This document shows, piece after piece, positions 24,901-36,300 of a DNA stretch of 64,000 bases (the stretch's first letter is position 1; the number at the start of each line of letters is the position of its first letter). The position numbers and the translations under genes are program-made. Origin of the DNA: Combretum micranthum. Taxonomy: Eukaryota > Streptophyta > Magnoliopsida > Myrtales > Combretaceae. The stretch spans positions 1,471,001 through 1,535,000 of the forward strand of contig JAMXBD010000065.1 in NCBI GenBank assembly GCA_024138025.1, written 5' to 3'. The notes beneath the pieces are model-generated. The model ran no database searches and had not been told where the DNA came from. It saw only the letters and a list, made by a program, of their open reading frames with translations.

Positions 24901-26257
24901 TATATATTTAGAAGGGTGATGAGTGATTATTATTTCTTTTCATAGAAGAATTAAATCAACCATTGAATATTCCAGAAGATTACCGAGACTTAGCCAGGAT
25001 AATAGGTGGGTAACATTGACCTTATCACCATATTTGTGCTCGTAATGTAGTTGCACCTATATTAAGATAAACATAACTGACTATGTGTGGGAATTGGATA
25101 TCCGTCCGTTGTTTGATGACTGTATTATTTGATAAATCATTAAAATAAAAGTAATCACACATTGCTTGTAATAATTGAGTTGCCATTATTGATGAATGAT
25201 TGCTAATTGATATGGTCACTAAGTTAATATGGTATAAATTTTAATCAACCCTTAAGTAAAATAGACATGCATTGCATGACAGCATAACTTACATTGGCAC
25301 AGTATTCATGTCACATATTAATATTTTTAACTATGTGGTAATGCTAAATTAATTTAGTGGATCTATTTTTCCAATGGGTTACCATAGGATTGTCGGTCCC
25401 AGAGGAACTAAGTAGGCACCAAAGAACATTGCTTGAGTTAGAGTCAGTTGTAGCATATTAACACTTAGTGGAGCTTCTGAGGTTCTAACGTGAAGTTAAG
25501 GTTATGTTACTAGTATACACACACACACACACACACACACACAACAATGAGTTTAAAATGAAATCCTTCTTCCTTAGTTCTTAATCTCTCCTCAGTGTGA
25601 ATCACTTAAGCTGGTCCTTCAACCCCCAAGAGAGGACTTAAATCTCTATTGGTTTGAATTTCAATCATCCAAACTGTGCATGACTTATATGATTAAGTGT
25701 TGTATTACATATGCTTATTAATTATACTTATTTGGCATTTATTTGATATGTGATCTGTTATTATTATTCACTAAATGGTAGATTAGTTCACACCCCTATA
25801 GTTTTTGTATAGGAATAACTCAAGTTGGGAATAGGCTAAGATTATATGGAGAGAGTTCATCTTCAGAGAATTCCTCGAAGATAGGAAGACAAAAACACAA
25901 ACTTAGATTATGAATTAGAACTCATTGTATAGTTATTTAAACTTTTGTATCATATAAATTGAACTTAAAAAAGATTTAGAAAAAATTGTATATTAGTTTG
26001 AGAATTCGTAATATGTACGTTATCTATCCTATTTTACTATTTGGTGGCGGATACTGATTCTCTGTGATTCTAGTGGACCATAAGAAATCGTATTTCCTAG
26101 CTATCAATATGTATTTTCATAATTTAAAACTTATATAGCAATTATTAAGTAAAATTATGCAATCTCTGACTTACAAAAATGGTTTTCATATTATGTGTGC
26201 ACACATAGAATGATAACTTCAAGTTAATCATGCTAGGCCCTTTTTAAGGTCATGACA
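21987..26257 (+). mobile_element. Tekay/Del-type gypsy LTR (solo or 5') nested in the Athila-like element
   Basis: Starts TGTAATCACTCAAATTTAC and ends GGCCCTTTTTAAGGTCATGACA. The inverse of the end (TGTCATGACCTTAAAAAGG) resembles the start. Long LTRs (several kb) with TGTAA(C/T)-type ends and a ...GTCATGACA end are what I know from Tekay chromoviruses. A TATA-like TATATATG lies at about 22993, followed by pyrimidine-rich blocks. The flanks read AGAAAT (left) and AGAAT (right), a near-match to a 5-bp duplication that would suit a solo LTR, but Tekay integrase sequence follows within 120 bp, so the history is unclear. Confidence 0.55.
25517..25543. repeat. (AC)13 microsatellite
   Basis: Thirteen uninterrupted AC units within the Tekay-type LTR. 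Confidence 0.9.
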
Positions 26258-26375
26258 AGAATCACAATGATGAGCAATCTGATAAGCTTCTTGACATGTA
26301 AATAATTATACAAGCTTAATGTTTGTTCAAGCCTTATCTCATATGCCAAAATTTGAAAAGTATTTGCAAAGTTTA

Positions 26376-26720
26376 TTGTACCATTGGCTTATGGATTAGC
26401 GTTGCTTCCAAATTTTTTGGATGTGCACAGTGTTTTCCATGTTTCACAATTAAGAAAGTACATATCGAACTCAGATGCTGTTATTAATACAAATAAATCG
26501 AAAATTAGACCCGATCTAATCATAGTGGAAAAGTATATCAAGATTTTGGGTAGAATGGATAAAATTTTTAGAGAAAAGACAATCCTTATGGTGAAAATTC
26601 AATAAAGTAATCAATTACAGCATGAAGCTATTCGGGAAGTTGAAAGTATCATGAAATAGAAGTATCTATAGTTATTTGAGCAATGAATAAGGTAAGACAA
26701 GTTTCGAGGATGAAACTTAA
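26376..26720 (+). pseudogene. Tekay-type gypsy integrase C-terminus (fragment)
   Basis: One frame reads LALLPNFLDVHSVFHVSQ, LRKYISNSD, RPDLIIVEKYIKILGRMDK, then REKTILMVKIQ. These match the conserved end of chromovirus integrase (ALPP-hVHxVFHVSxLRKY, the ILDR motif and the KVQW motif). The trace continues past a stop (TAG where Trp is expected) through HEAIREVESIMK*KYLQLFEQ to the polyprotein end near 26720. All upstream pol and gag of this element are missing. Confidence 0.85.
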
Positions 26721-26733
26721 GGAAGGAAGAAGG

Positions 26734-29382
26734 AAATAACTAAGAATTTCAATACATGATTAATTTGCATATCTATATGTTATGTTTACTTAAAACATAA
26801 AAATTATCGTAAATAATTAGTTAATAAAATATGGTGTGATAGTATGATTTAGTAATAGTAGTGTATATGTTTTACTTGTTTGAAATATGAAAATTTTGTG
26901 AATATATTTTAGTTGATAAATTATGCATATTAGAATTTAAAGTGCTAGGATGATTAGGTATTTGTATTGCATGTGTTATTAGTTTGATATAAGTTAAACT
27001 CATGTCATGCAAATTATAGCTAACCAAAACTAAGCAGATTTTTAAGTCATTTTTAAGAGCCCCAAACCAAGTCCAATGGCAAGTTAAAACTAAGCCCAAG
27101 TCTTTAGCAAAAAGCAAGCATAAACCTTTCTTTTCTCTCTCAAAAATTTGCCATTAAAAGTCAAAAACATATAGGATAAACATAACTCATTTTTGCTAAA
27201 TTTCACAAACCAAAAACAGACCAAACCTGATGGTGCCTTTGTTCCATTCCATTCCATCTTTTGATTCAAATTTTTCTTGCCCAAATTTGCCAAGAATTCT
27301 TCCCCAAGACACAATTCAAGTTAAAGCTTCTTAAGGTAAGTTTTATATGTTTGAATGACCTTTCTATGTGTTGTTTTCTTCTTAATCATGAAAATTTTGT
27401 TTTAATATTTTCCATATGAATTGTGTGTAGTGTTTATGATATAAGTAAGTTCATGGAGTCGTATGAGTTCTTGAAGTGTAGTGTATGAGTATTGGAAATT
27501 GTTAAGAGTTGTTTTGGATAAAAATAAGTTAGTGTCGATGTGTGATGATTCATGATAGGTATGAAGTTGTGGATATTTGAGAAGTTGTGGATATTTGAGA
27601 AGTAGTTTATATGCAATTGGAATTGTTAAGTGCATGTGATAGGTTGTATGATGTTTGTGTAGTGTTTTCGATGAGATAGGATATGTGAAAAATATAAAAA
27701 TGGGGTTTGAAACAGGGAAAGTTCAAAAAACTTTAAATACCATGTCAAACGGCTTGTTTAGAAGGGTGTATGGGCCATACAACCCTTGAAACGGCCTGTA
27801 TGCAAGGGTATTTCACCTTTTGGAGCTTTTTACGCATTTCTCCTGGGTTCAAACAGCCTTTGAAATAACCTATATGGTAGGGCATTTCACTTTCTAATCT
27901 TTTGTACAAAAATTGTTCCAAACCTATATGCCACCGGCATTTGAACTTATTCCGCCGACCTTTGGATTTACACTACCGGCCTTTGTTATAATAATAATTT
28001 TGTTTATTATAATTTTATTACTTTATATGCGTTTCCTTATTTGTTGCTTATTTTTATGATTAAGTAGAAAGCCTATACAACCCTATTGTATGTATATATG
28101 TTAAGTTCTTCTTTTTATGATTTCTCTTTGAATTTGTTAAGTGTTAAAGGATTGATATTCAAATGAGAGATAGTGATATTTGATATGCAATTGTTTGAAA
28201 TGTGATAAATATATATATATATATACATTATGTGTGTGAATATGAGTTATGTGTTGATTTGAACTTTGCTTGAGTTTGATAAGGGTTTAATGAATTAGTA
28301 TATAATGGCAACTTAATAATGTTTTATATGAAATGATTTCTTTGACGGATTCTCTTACTCAACTGAATTCAAATACCGGTCTTTTGCCTAATAAACCAAT
28401 TTATCAAGGTATGCAGTAACATGGATGTTGTTTGCTTAAGATAGGCATATCCTAAATTTATCTTAATTAAAGAAGCCTTTAAAAGTGTTTGCATTGATTA
28501 TGCTTTTCACCATTGAATCCAGTTCAGGGAGCGACAATCCTGTTAACGAGGTTAACATCGTAGTTTAGGTGCTTAGGCCACTTTAGTCATGATGCAATGA
28601 CTTTCATTAGTGGCTCAGCGGGTAATTGATAGGGGGTATAGTATTGATGTAACATTTGCTTACTCTTAAAAGGACATAATATGATTTGGTTTACGTTTTA
28701 TGAGGACGATTGAACTAGGTAATATTATAGGTTAAGGCTATAACCCTAAATGAAATTACTTTTTTTTTTCTTTATGAAGTTATATCAAAGATATAAGTAT
28801 ATGAGCTGCTTATTTTAACTCCTTAAGCAGCTGTGGTTACTTAGGACCCCCAGATTCCCCAGGATTGAAATCGGAATTTGAATACTCCAGTGTTTTTTTG
28901 TTGACTTAACTAAAGAGAAGTAATTTATGATTTTTGTCTTGTATTAGTTTAAGAGTGTATGTCATATCATATTTGTTTGTGTTACTAAGTATTGGGCCTT
29001 TGGCTCACTTTTTCTCTTTCAGGTATTGAAGAAGACGAGTTTTATGACTTTTTGGGCTATAGGACGAACTTTGAGGACTTTTTGGATGAATGCGACAATT
29101 AAGACTTCTGGACCAACCTTATTGTTTTTCCTCCTTGCAAGGGAGACCAAACCAAGTTTTTGTTTTAAAAATATAATAGTATAGACATGGCTTGCTTATA
29201 AGCCTAAGTTTTTAATATAAAGTATTTAAGTTTCCTTATATTGTATGTAATATATAGTTTTGTAAACCTTGAGATATCAAGTTATTGGTATCCACGTGTT
29301 GTTATATTAAAGTATATACTCCTTAATGAGTACTCTTTTTTATAAAGTTTTGTATCTAAATAGGTTAAACAGGACATCCACA
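26734..29382 (+). mobile_element. Probable 3' LTR of the Tekay-type element
   Basis: It follows directly after the polyprotein end, where the 3' LTR of such elements starts, after a purine-rich AAGGAAGGAAGAAGGAAA tract (possible polypurine tract). The beginning AATAACTAAGAATTTC could be a decayed TGTAAC-type start. The end is set loosely at GGACATCCACA. It is not clearly similar to the LTR at 21987-26257, so the two seem to come from different subfamilies or have diverged beyond what I can align by eye. Confidence 0.4.
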
Positions 29383-29464
29383 TAAACACCTCCTTTTCAT
29401 ATGGCCTTACGTGTAGTACTTAGGTATTATATGTGGCTGGAAGACTCGACATGTATAATATGAG

Positions 29465-29920
29465 AAATTGGTCATGTTAAGGCTTTACAATAATTTAAGG
29501 AACTCTCAATCATGCCATTTAATGCTAAAAGATCCATGAATTTTCACTTCAACTTACTCAATTGGTAATCTATTTGTTGAAAAGGCTTTAACTAATCTAG
29601 GGTTAAGTATGAATTTAATGCCATATAAAGTTTTCAAGAAATTAGGGTTGAGTGAAACAAAACTAACACATATGAGTTTACAATTTATAGATATATCTAT
29701 TAGATTTCTTAGATAAATTATAGAGGATGTGCTGTTATGGTAGAATCTTGCATATTTCTAGTGGATTTTGTCGTTTTTGACATTAATGAAGATATTGATG
29801 TGCCATTAATTCTAAGAAGGCCATTTTTAACCACCTCTAAGGAAATGATTGATGTAAGCAAACGGAGACTGACACAAAAAATTAGAGAGGAGGAGCTAGT
29901 TTCTAAAGCCCTTAGTACAT
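29465..29920 (+). pseudogene. Athila-like protease-region pseudogene
   Basis: The trace reads MLKDP*IFTSTYSIGNLF, then VEKALTNLGLSMNLMP, YKVFKKLGLSETK and an open frame at 29737-29922 with VDFVVFDINEDIDVPLILRR and PFLTTSKEMIDV. This is the Athila retropepsin region (normally ALCDLGASxNLMP ... VPLILGRPFLAT). The catalytic Asp-Leu-Gly-Ala is changed to Asn-Leu-Gly-Leu here, so the protease is dead even without the stops. Reverse transcriptase and integrase are missing after about 29.93 kb. Confidence 0.85.
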
Positions 29921-30164
29921 AAGCAACCATCAAAACATTGTAACGATTATAATGTTCTTGATATTGCTACTCTGCATCTGCAGAATTTAGATTTCAATGT
30001 ACATTTGGACTCAAATTTATTTCTTTAAGAGGAAGAGAAAGTGAAGATTTCCGCACAATTGTAGATAGGAGCCCAACTTGAGACTAATGAAGATTTGCGG
30101 AGAAGAAAAGATGTTTAAGGAGGTAGATAACAGTAAGGAAGCTGCATCAAAACCGAAAAAGGAT

Positions 30165-30649
30165 AACATAAATGTTTGGAATTAAGGTCAAACCGAATAT
30201 TAGGAATTCTAGATTGATAATACTGTTCTAGGGTTTTTAACTTGAAATACATTTCAATTAATCAACCCAAAAGAAGAATTTGATAATCTCAATAGGGTTA
30301 TCAAATTATATTAGAAATTTGTACTATTTAAGAATAATCAAAATAAAATCATAATTATCTTGTTTGAAATCACATTAACTCCTAACAGGGATTGAAGGTC
30401 TAGGCACTTCCTTCAATTTAATAAATTAAGTAAAATGTTATTTGTGATTAATACCTTTGATAATTTGATAACTATAGTTACTTCATAAACTTGAATTTCA
30501 TCGACTAAACCTATGGGAGAAGAGTAACTGCCAATTCTTATGGATCCCTATAGGACAGTACTCATGCTTAATTCATATACAACAATATCGACTTGTGATT
30601 GTAGTTGGAATTAAGTGTGAGATTTTTAACTTGTTATTAATTACTTACA
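30165..30649 (+). mobile_element. Truncated 3' LTR of the Athila-like element
   Basis: Matches only the last roughly 490 bp of the LTR at 17620-18977 and lacks its first roughly 870 bp. Together with the missing pol, this suggests one deletion removed pol and the start of the 3' LTR. The two LTRs differ at many positions and by several small indels, so the insertion is old. Confidence 0.75.
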
Positions 30650-30856
30650 ATATGTATCACTTAACACATTACTTCCATATCATGAATCAAGGTTATTTTT
30701 TGCTAGCTTGCGCAAGAGGCCAATTGACTCCATTGTTTTTTATGGCTCTACTTTGAAGGGCTAGGACCTAAAAGGAAATATAGAGTTAACCAATGAATTT
30801 AAAGTTTTTATAATTGGAAAGGTATTTTAAAAAAAAAAATAGAGTTATTAATGTGT

Positions 30857-32960
30857 GGATAAGTTTCATTCACAATACTTGAATTTTTTTTTTCATTTAT
30901 ATAAGTTTAATAGCTAAAAAAATTATGTACATGAAGGCACTCGAGTTTTTTAATTGTTTCACGTGTGGTGCCTTTAACCAAAACCCAACCATTTCTCCAG
31001 TCAAAAATTGACATAGAAGGGGAACTTAATTAAAAAAATGATTTTCTATATCCAATTGGCATTTTTTCTACTCTTTTTCACTTTCTCTCTCTTCTTCTTC
31101 TTCTTCTTCTTTACCCTAAATCAAAAAATAAAAACTCCTAAACTCCTAAAATCCTAAAAACCCAAAATAAACATAAGAAACTAAACCACTTATACATAAT
31201 ATTAACTTAAAAGGGAATGGAGTTACCAAAGATAAAACAAACACAAGAAAAGAAATTTGTATGTGGACTCTCATTCTATTTTAGGACTTCATTATCTTTT
31301 TTCTTTTCCCCTGCATCATTAGTTTCACCTCAAAGATAGGATTTTCACTAATTTAAACACCACTTATGATAAATAATGAACAGCCCAAACCCACTTGTTT
31401 TCTCATCATCAACATTACTTTCTTTCACACATCACCAAAATCGACATCGAAATGAAAAATTCTCTTCTCATTCCTATAAACAAAGCTAGAATACTCATCT
31501 TTTTTAACATTAAAAATTGAGCTTCCTCCACAAAAACAAATGGAAAAATGAAAAGCTCAAACAAGTGCAACCCCAAAGTGAGCAACTAGAAGAAGAGCTT
31601 CCTAATACCTCTGATGTTGAAACCACCAAAAATTATACTACAATTCGATGCAATCCTGTGAAATGAAAATTGTGCCTTTATCTTGCAAAGAATGACTCTC
31701 TATTTGGACCTGTAATTGTTCTGAAATTAAATTTTTTAAAAATTATTTTAATAGGTTTTTTTTATCAAAGATTCCACCTTTTTCATCAAAGGTTCCATTT
31801 TTATACACTACAAAAGGAAGAACATAGTTGCATTTTATTAGGTTGTTTGTATTTTTTTATTTTGATTTCTAGGTTCGTTTTTTTTTTTCTTGTTGAATTA
31901 GCATCAATTTGATTTTTTTCATGATCTTTAGGGTTTTAATGCGTTGATTTTTTATTATATTTCGATTGATTGGATTTTAATGGATTGCATTGTATTATTT
32001 TAATTAGAGGTGTGTACGGTACGGTTCGATTCGGTTCGGTTGCATATTTTACAGTTCGGTTTTTCTTTTAAATTCGAACCTAACCATACGGTTTGGTTCG
32101 TAATTTTACCAAATAAACACGTAAAACTTATAGGAGTAAAGGATTTCATCTATTATAAAATTATAATCGTGCCTAATCTTTTTTTTTTTAATTATTTTGA
32201 ACTATAATGGTATACTAGACTTTATCCCAATATAAGACACAAAATTTAATTTTTTTATGTTTCTAACTAACATACTATCAATTATATAAATGAATAAGTA
32301 ACTAAATAATAGAATTAATAAGACAAAGGCAAAAAATTTTCTTAAGTTAAAATACTAGATTCTAAAATCTAAAATCTATCTTATTTGTAGACAACATAAC
32401 AATTAAAACATAATATGACAAATTTAATTTTATTCTCATAAATGATACACATTTAAGTAACAAATTTTAAAAACAATTAATTTTCTCATGGAACAATTAG
32501 GAGTAAAAATAATATATTTAAATTTAAAAAAAAATATGTAAGACGGTTCGGTTCGGTTCAAAGCATACGGTTCGGTTCAGCGTCCCGAATCGAACCACGA
32601 ACTGTTTTCCCTTCACGGAACCGCTTCAAAAAAGAACCGAAATTTTGGTTCGATTCCGTTGGTTGTTTGCACAGCCCTAATTCTAATTTGTTTCATTTTT
32701 GCAAAAAAGAGGGGAAGAGAGAAATTTTAAAAAAAAAAGAAAAAATAAATAAATATGCTAAATAGAAAAGAGAAAATATTTTTTTAATTGAGCTCCAATT
32801 CCACGTTAGCAAGTCACTTGAGAAATGGTCAGATTCTGGCTAAAGGTACCACACATAAAATAATAAAAAAAAAGTCCAAGTATTATCATGGTAAAAAAAT
32901 TTTCTCGATATTATTCTATTACAAACCAAAAAATTTAGGTACCACTAATGAAACCTATCC
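30857..32960. mobile_element. Mutator-like element with about 200-bp TIRs and a perfect 9-bp TSD
   Basis: The ninemer TTAATGTGT occurs directly before the element (30848-30856) and directly after it (32961-32969). The tips are GGATAAGTTTCATT and, inverted, GGATAGGTTTCATT. The arms stay alignable for about 200 bp, e.g. CACGTGTGGTGCCTTTA against TATGTGTGGTACCTTTA and AACCATTTCTC against GACCATTTCTC. Long TIRs plus a 9-bp duplication are the signature of MULEs. There is no transposase; the interior (about 31.1-32.0 kb) has no recognised captured gene. It contains the hAT-like element at 32005-32679. Confidence 0.85.
32005..32679. mobile_element. Non-autonomous hAT element with 8-bp TSD, nested in the MULE
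   Basis: The ends are TAGAGGTGTGTACGG and, inverted, TAGGGCTGTGCAAAC, the kind of tip seen in plant hAT elements. The flanks ATTTTAAT (31997-32004) and ATTCTAAT (32680-32687) agree at 7 of 8 bases, the hAT duplication length. The subterminal regions are packed with GGTTCGGTTC-type repeats in both orientations, likely transposase-binding sites. Non-coding apart from chance frames. Its tip resembles the right end of the hAT element at 41177. Confidence 0.85.
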
Positions 32961-33214
32961 TTAATGTGTTGAAGTGAGCTTAATCTGATTACGGTGGGGT
33001 TAAGATATCTGTTATGGGTATAAATCTTCATCTATCTAATTTTCAATGTTGTCAAACTACTCATAATATTTTAAACAATGGCCCCTGGACTGTCATCGGA
33101 CACTTATTAATTTTGGAAGAATGGAAGAAGGTTTTGAAAATGAAAGATATTATGCTCGATTCAATTATTTTCTAGATGCAAATTCATGAGCTACAATTGG
33201 ATCATTTATCAATT

Positions 33215-33590
33215 GGGTAAATTGCACTAGGGTATCAACTTTTAAGGGTAAGTTTATTTAATGTGTTAACGTTTCAAGTAATTAAAAAAAAAACCAACAT
33301 TTTGCGAATTAAATCAAATGAGGTATTAATGTATTACAAAGTTCATTTTAGGTATCAACATTTAGCATAGTTTTCAACTAAGTTTCTTTAATTTTCATCA
33401 ATGGTTAACTATGAATACCTTATTTGATTCACTTTATAAAACATTAACACCTATTTTTTTACCACTTAAAACACCAATACATTAGATGAATTTATCCATA
33501 AATGTTGATTTTTCTTCTTAACCACTGAAAACGTTGATACATTAAATAAACTTACCCTAAATATTGATAACTTTCAATATAATTTATCCT
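33215..33590. mobile_element. MITE, 'GGTAAATT' family, copy 3, inserted in LINE ORF1
   Basis: Ends: GGGTAAATTGCAC and, inverted, AGGATAAATTATA. Flanks TTATCAATT (33206-33214) and TTATTAATT (33591-33599) match at 8 of 9 bases. The LINE ORF1 reading HELQLDHLS resumes after the element as LISNANNLSYKA, so the insertion point is confirmed independently by the host gene. A 9-bp duplication suggests a Mutator-like source. Confidence 0.8.
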
Positions 33591-36300
33591 TTATTAATTA
33601 GTAATGCTAATAATTTGAGTTATAAAGCTTGTTTAGTAGTTGGAGTAGACCCAATTAAACTTCCAAATGGGGCTAAGGAAAGCTTCTTGAGGGTTAAAAT
33701 TGAAGTTAAGAGTTTAAAATCACTGATGGGGGGTTTAAGTGAATAGGTAGGATGGAAGTCGATATTAGGTGAGTTTCATATATGAACAGCTTTACGATGA
33801 TTTTTCTAAATGTGGAAGGTTGAGCCATATTGTTAGAAAAAAATTGTTCCTTTCAATTAAGGTCCCATATTGTCCTCTTTGTTTACACTTGAAAAAAATA
33901 CTTGCTTAAAGGTGGAGTTTAGACAATTATGACTCCTATAACCTTCATTTCTACATGTAAAACAAGCCTTAGGGTTCTACTTGCACTTGTCATTTTTGTG
34001 AGGTCCAAAGTTATCGGTAAAATGTTGAACAAGTTGTAGATTTAGAGAAATTATCTATGATGCTAATGGGTTGTAGTGAAAATTTAACCTATTGGAATAA
34101 AACCAGGTTTCCAAATAATCAAACAACCATTGAGAATTTGAAGAAAAGGTTGTCAGAGTTATAAAATTAGTCGACTGAGAATGTTTTAGAGAAAGAAAAT
34201 GACATTCAAGCTCAACTAAATGGATTATCGACTAAAGAAGAGTTGTTTTGACACAAGAGGTTTAGAGTCAACTGGCTCATGTATGGTGATGACATCTTTT
34301 TTTAACCACTCAACAATTAATAGAAGACAAAGAAATAAAATATTTAGAGTTGAGAATGAAGTATGTTGCTTAGGTGGAAACTAGGGAGTAAATTAGAAGC
34401 TTGTTTGTATAATAGTATCAAATGTTATTCCAAGCAAGTAGTGGTTGATGATGAGGTAATTGCTTTGAATGAATTGATAAAATGGTTAGGTTAGAAATAA
34501 ATGAGTAGTTATGTGCCATGGTAATAGCTGAAGAAGTGAAAGCAACTATTTTCCAACTTAGTATACTTAAAGTTTTAGGCTTAAATGGTATCCCAAAGAT
34601 ACTTTGTCAATTCTCTTAGAGTGTAAGTAACCACTTTGTCACTGCTATAGCTCAGAACTTCTTTTCTACCAACAAGTTTCCTACCTCTACTAGTCATATA
34701 AAAGTTGCACTTATTTATAAAGTTTAGAACCTCCTATCTATTGCTCAATTCAAACCCATTTACTTTTGTAAAATCGGTATAAAATTGTTTCAAAAGTCCT
34801 GGTTAGTAGGTTGAAGCTTTTCCTAAATGACTTCATTTTTGAAAATCAAAGTGCCTTTATATCAAGATATTTGATTTGAGATAATATTGTAGTTCTCATG
34901 AGATTTTCAATTTCTAGCAAACAAAAAGAGAGGGAAAGATACATTTTGTGCAATTATAATAGACATGAGTTAAGCTTATAATAGAGTCGAGTGGGATTCC
35001 TTAAGGGAGGTTATGTTATAAAGATGGTTTTAGGTTTAAATTGAAGGTTCGTGTCATGAATTTTTTTCAAGGAAAAGATCATCAATAAATTACAAGCATG
35101 AAAGTAGTCCCTTTTGAATAAGGCAGGAAGAGAAGATTGATGGAAGAAGCTACGTTGGATGGGTTTCAAGGATCTACATTTATTTAATCTAAGTCACTTA
35201 TAAAATATGCTTAGCAATTGCAACAGATCCTATAGCTTAATGGGCTAGAGTTCTTAAAGGGATTTACTACCCTAATGAGGGTTTTGTTTTATGATAAAAA
35301 GAAAAAGATAAAGCCTCATGGGCATAGAGTAGTGTTCTAGAGGGATGAAATATTCTATTTAGGGTTGGTTTGTGGTAACTCAATAATGGTGAGAATATTT
35401 ATGTTGGGCAGGATAAATGGACAAAATATATCTATTGAATGCAAATTCTGTAATTCTAGATGTGAAAGTATGTTATTTTTTGAATAGAGAGGAAGGAGGG
35501 TAGATATTAAATGTTATTAGATGTTTTTAAAAGGATTATAAAATAAAGGCAATCATAAGTATACCTATTCAACACATAAATGAAAAAATTTAAATAGTTT
35601 AGTTTTAATAGACATAGTTATTATAAAATGAAATCTATGTATTACTTTTTTTAATCTGAAATGAACATGGACATTAGTCACAAAGTATTATCATCTTATT
35701 ATATTGCAAAGGCAACATGGCATAAATTTTATAACACAAATACTTTTTAGGATCTCTTCAGACAAAGTACAATATATTTCTCTATCATATTTGCCCATTT
35801 CCATAGTGTTGTTTTTATGACAAGGAGAAGAATGTTGCACGCACCTCGTGTTGCACTTAGATAAGGCCAATATGGTTTAGTAGTCTAAATTGTCATATAA
35901 ATGTATCTGAGGTAACCTCTCTAAGGGAATGGTTAAGCAAGATGATTGAATGTTTGAAACTTAGTAGTAAGACTTCGAGAGAGGTAGTGGAGAACCTAAT
36001 ATAGGTGGTGTGGCTCATTTAAAAAGAGCAATGCGAAGCTTTATACAATAATCGCAACTCTAACCCTTTAGATGTGGTTTTCTAGATATAAAGATACAAT
36101 AAAATGAGGGAAGCTATGAAAAGAGTTAGAATTACAAGTTTAGAAAAGGCTTATACAATTATGGAGTTGTGACGTGAAAAATAAAGTAGTTCAGGTAATG
36201 AAAAAGACTACATCTAGGTTTTGGGTTGACGGAGAAACAAGGCATGTTTCCCTATTTCCAATGATTGATGGCACATAAAGATGTGTTGGGTTTATAGAGA

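Larger units (their letters stand above)
30690..36300 (+). pseudogene. Dead L1-type LINE, interrupted by two DNA-element insertions
   Basis: ORF1 traces: a possible start near 30690; the DUF4283 block ILNNGPWTVIGHLLILEEW (about 33070-33130); VGVDPIKLPNGAKESFLRVK (about 33635-33695); and a decayed CCHC knuckle region, YDDFSKCGRLSHIVRKK (about 33795-33845). Reverse-transcriptase traces: STKEELF*HKRFRVNWLMYGD (about 34210-34290) and IDMS*AYNRVEWDSLREVML (about 34960-35010), equivalent to the DMSKAYDRVEW block of plant L1s. Then come MGFKDLHLFNLSHL (about 35160-35200) and a zf-RVT-like stretch ending LNNGENIYVGQDKW (about 35380-35425). Stops are frequent, often where Trp is expected. ORF1 is split at 30856/32961 by a Mutator-like element and at 33214/33591 by a MITE; the reading continues on both sides of each. 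Endonuclease is not recognisable. Confidence 0.85.

Noticed and set aside
32010..32660. GGTTCGATTC sequences resembling a tRNA B box.
   Set aside because: They are repeated many times as subterminal repeats of the hAT-like element; no A box or cloverleaf can be drawn around them.
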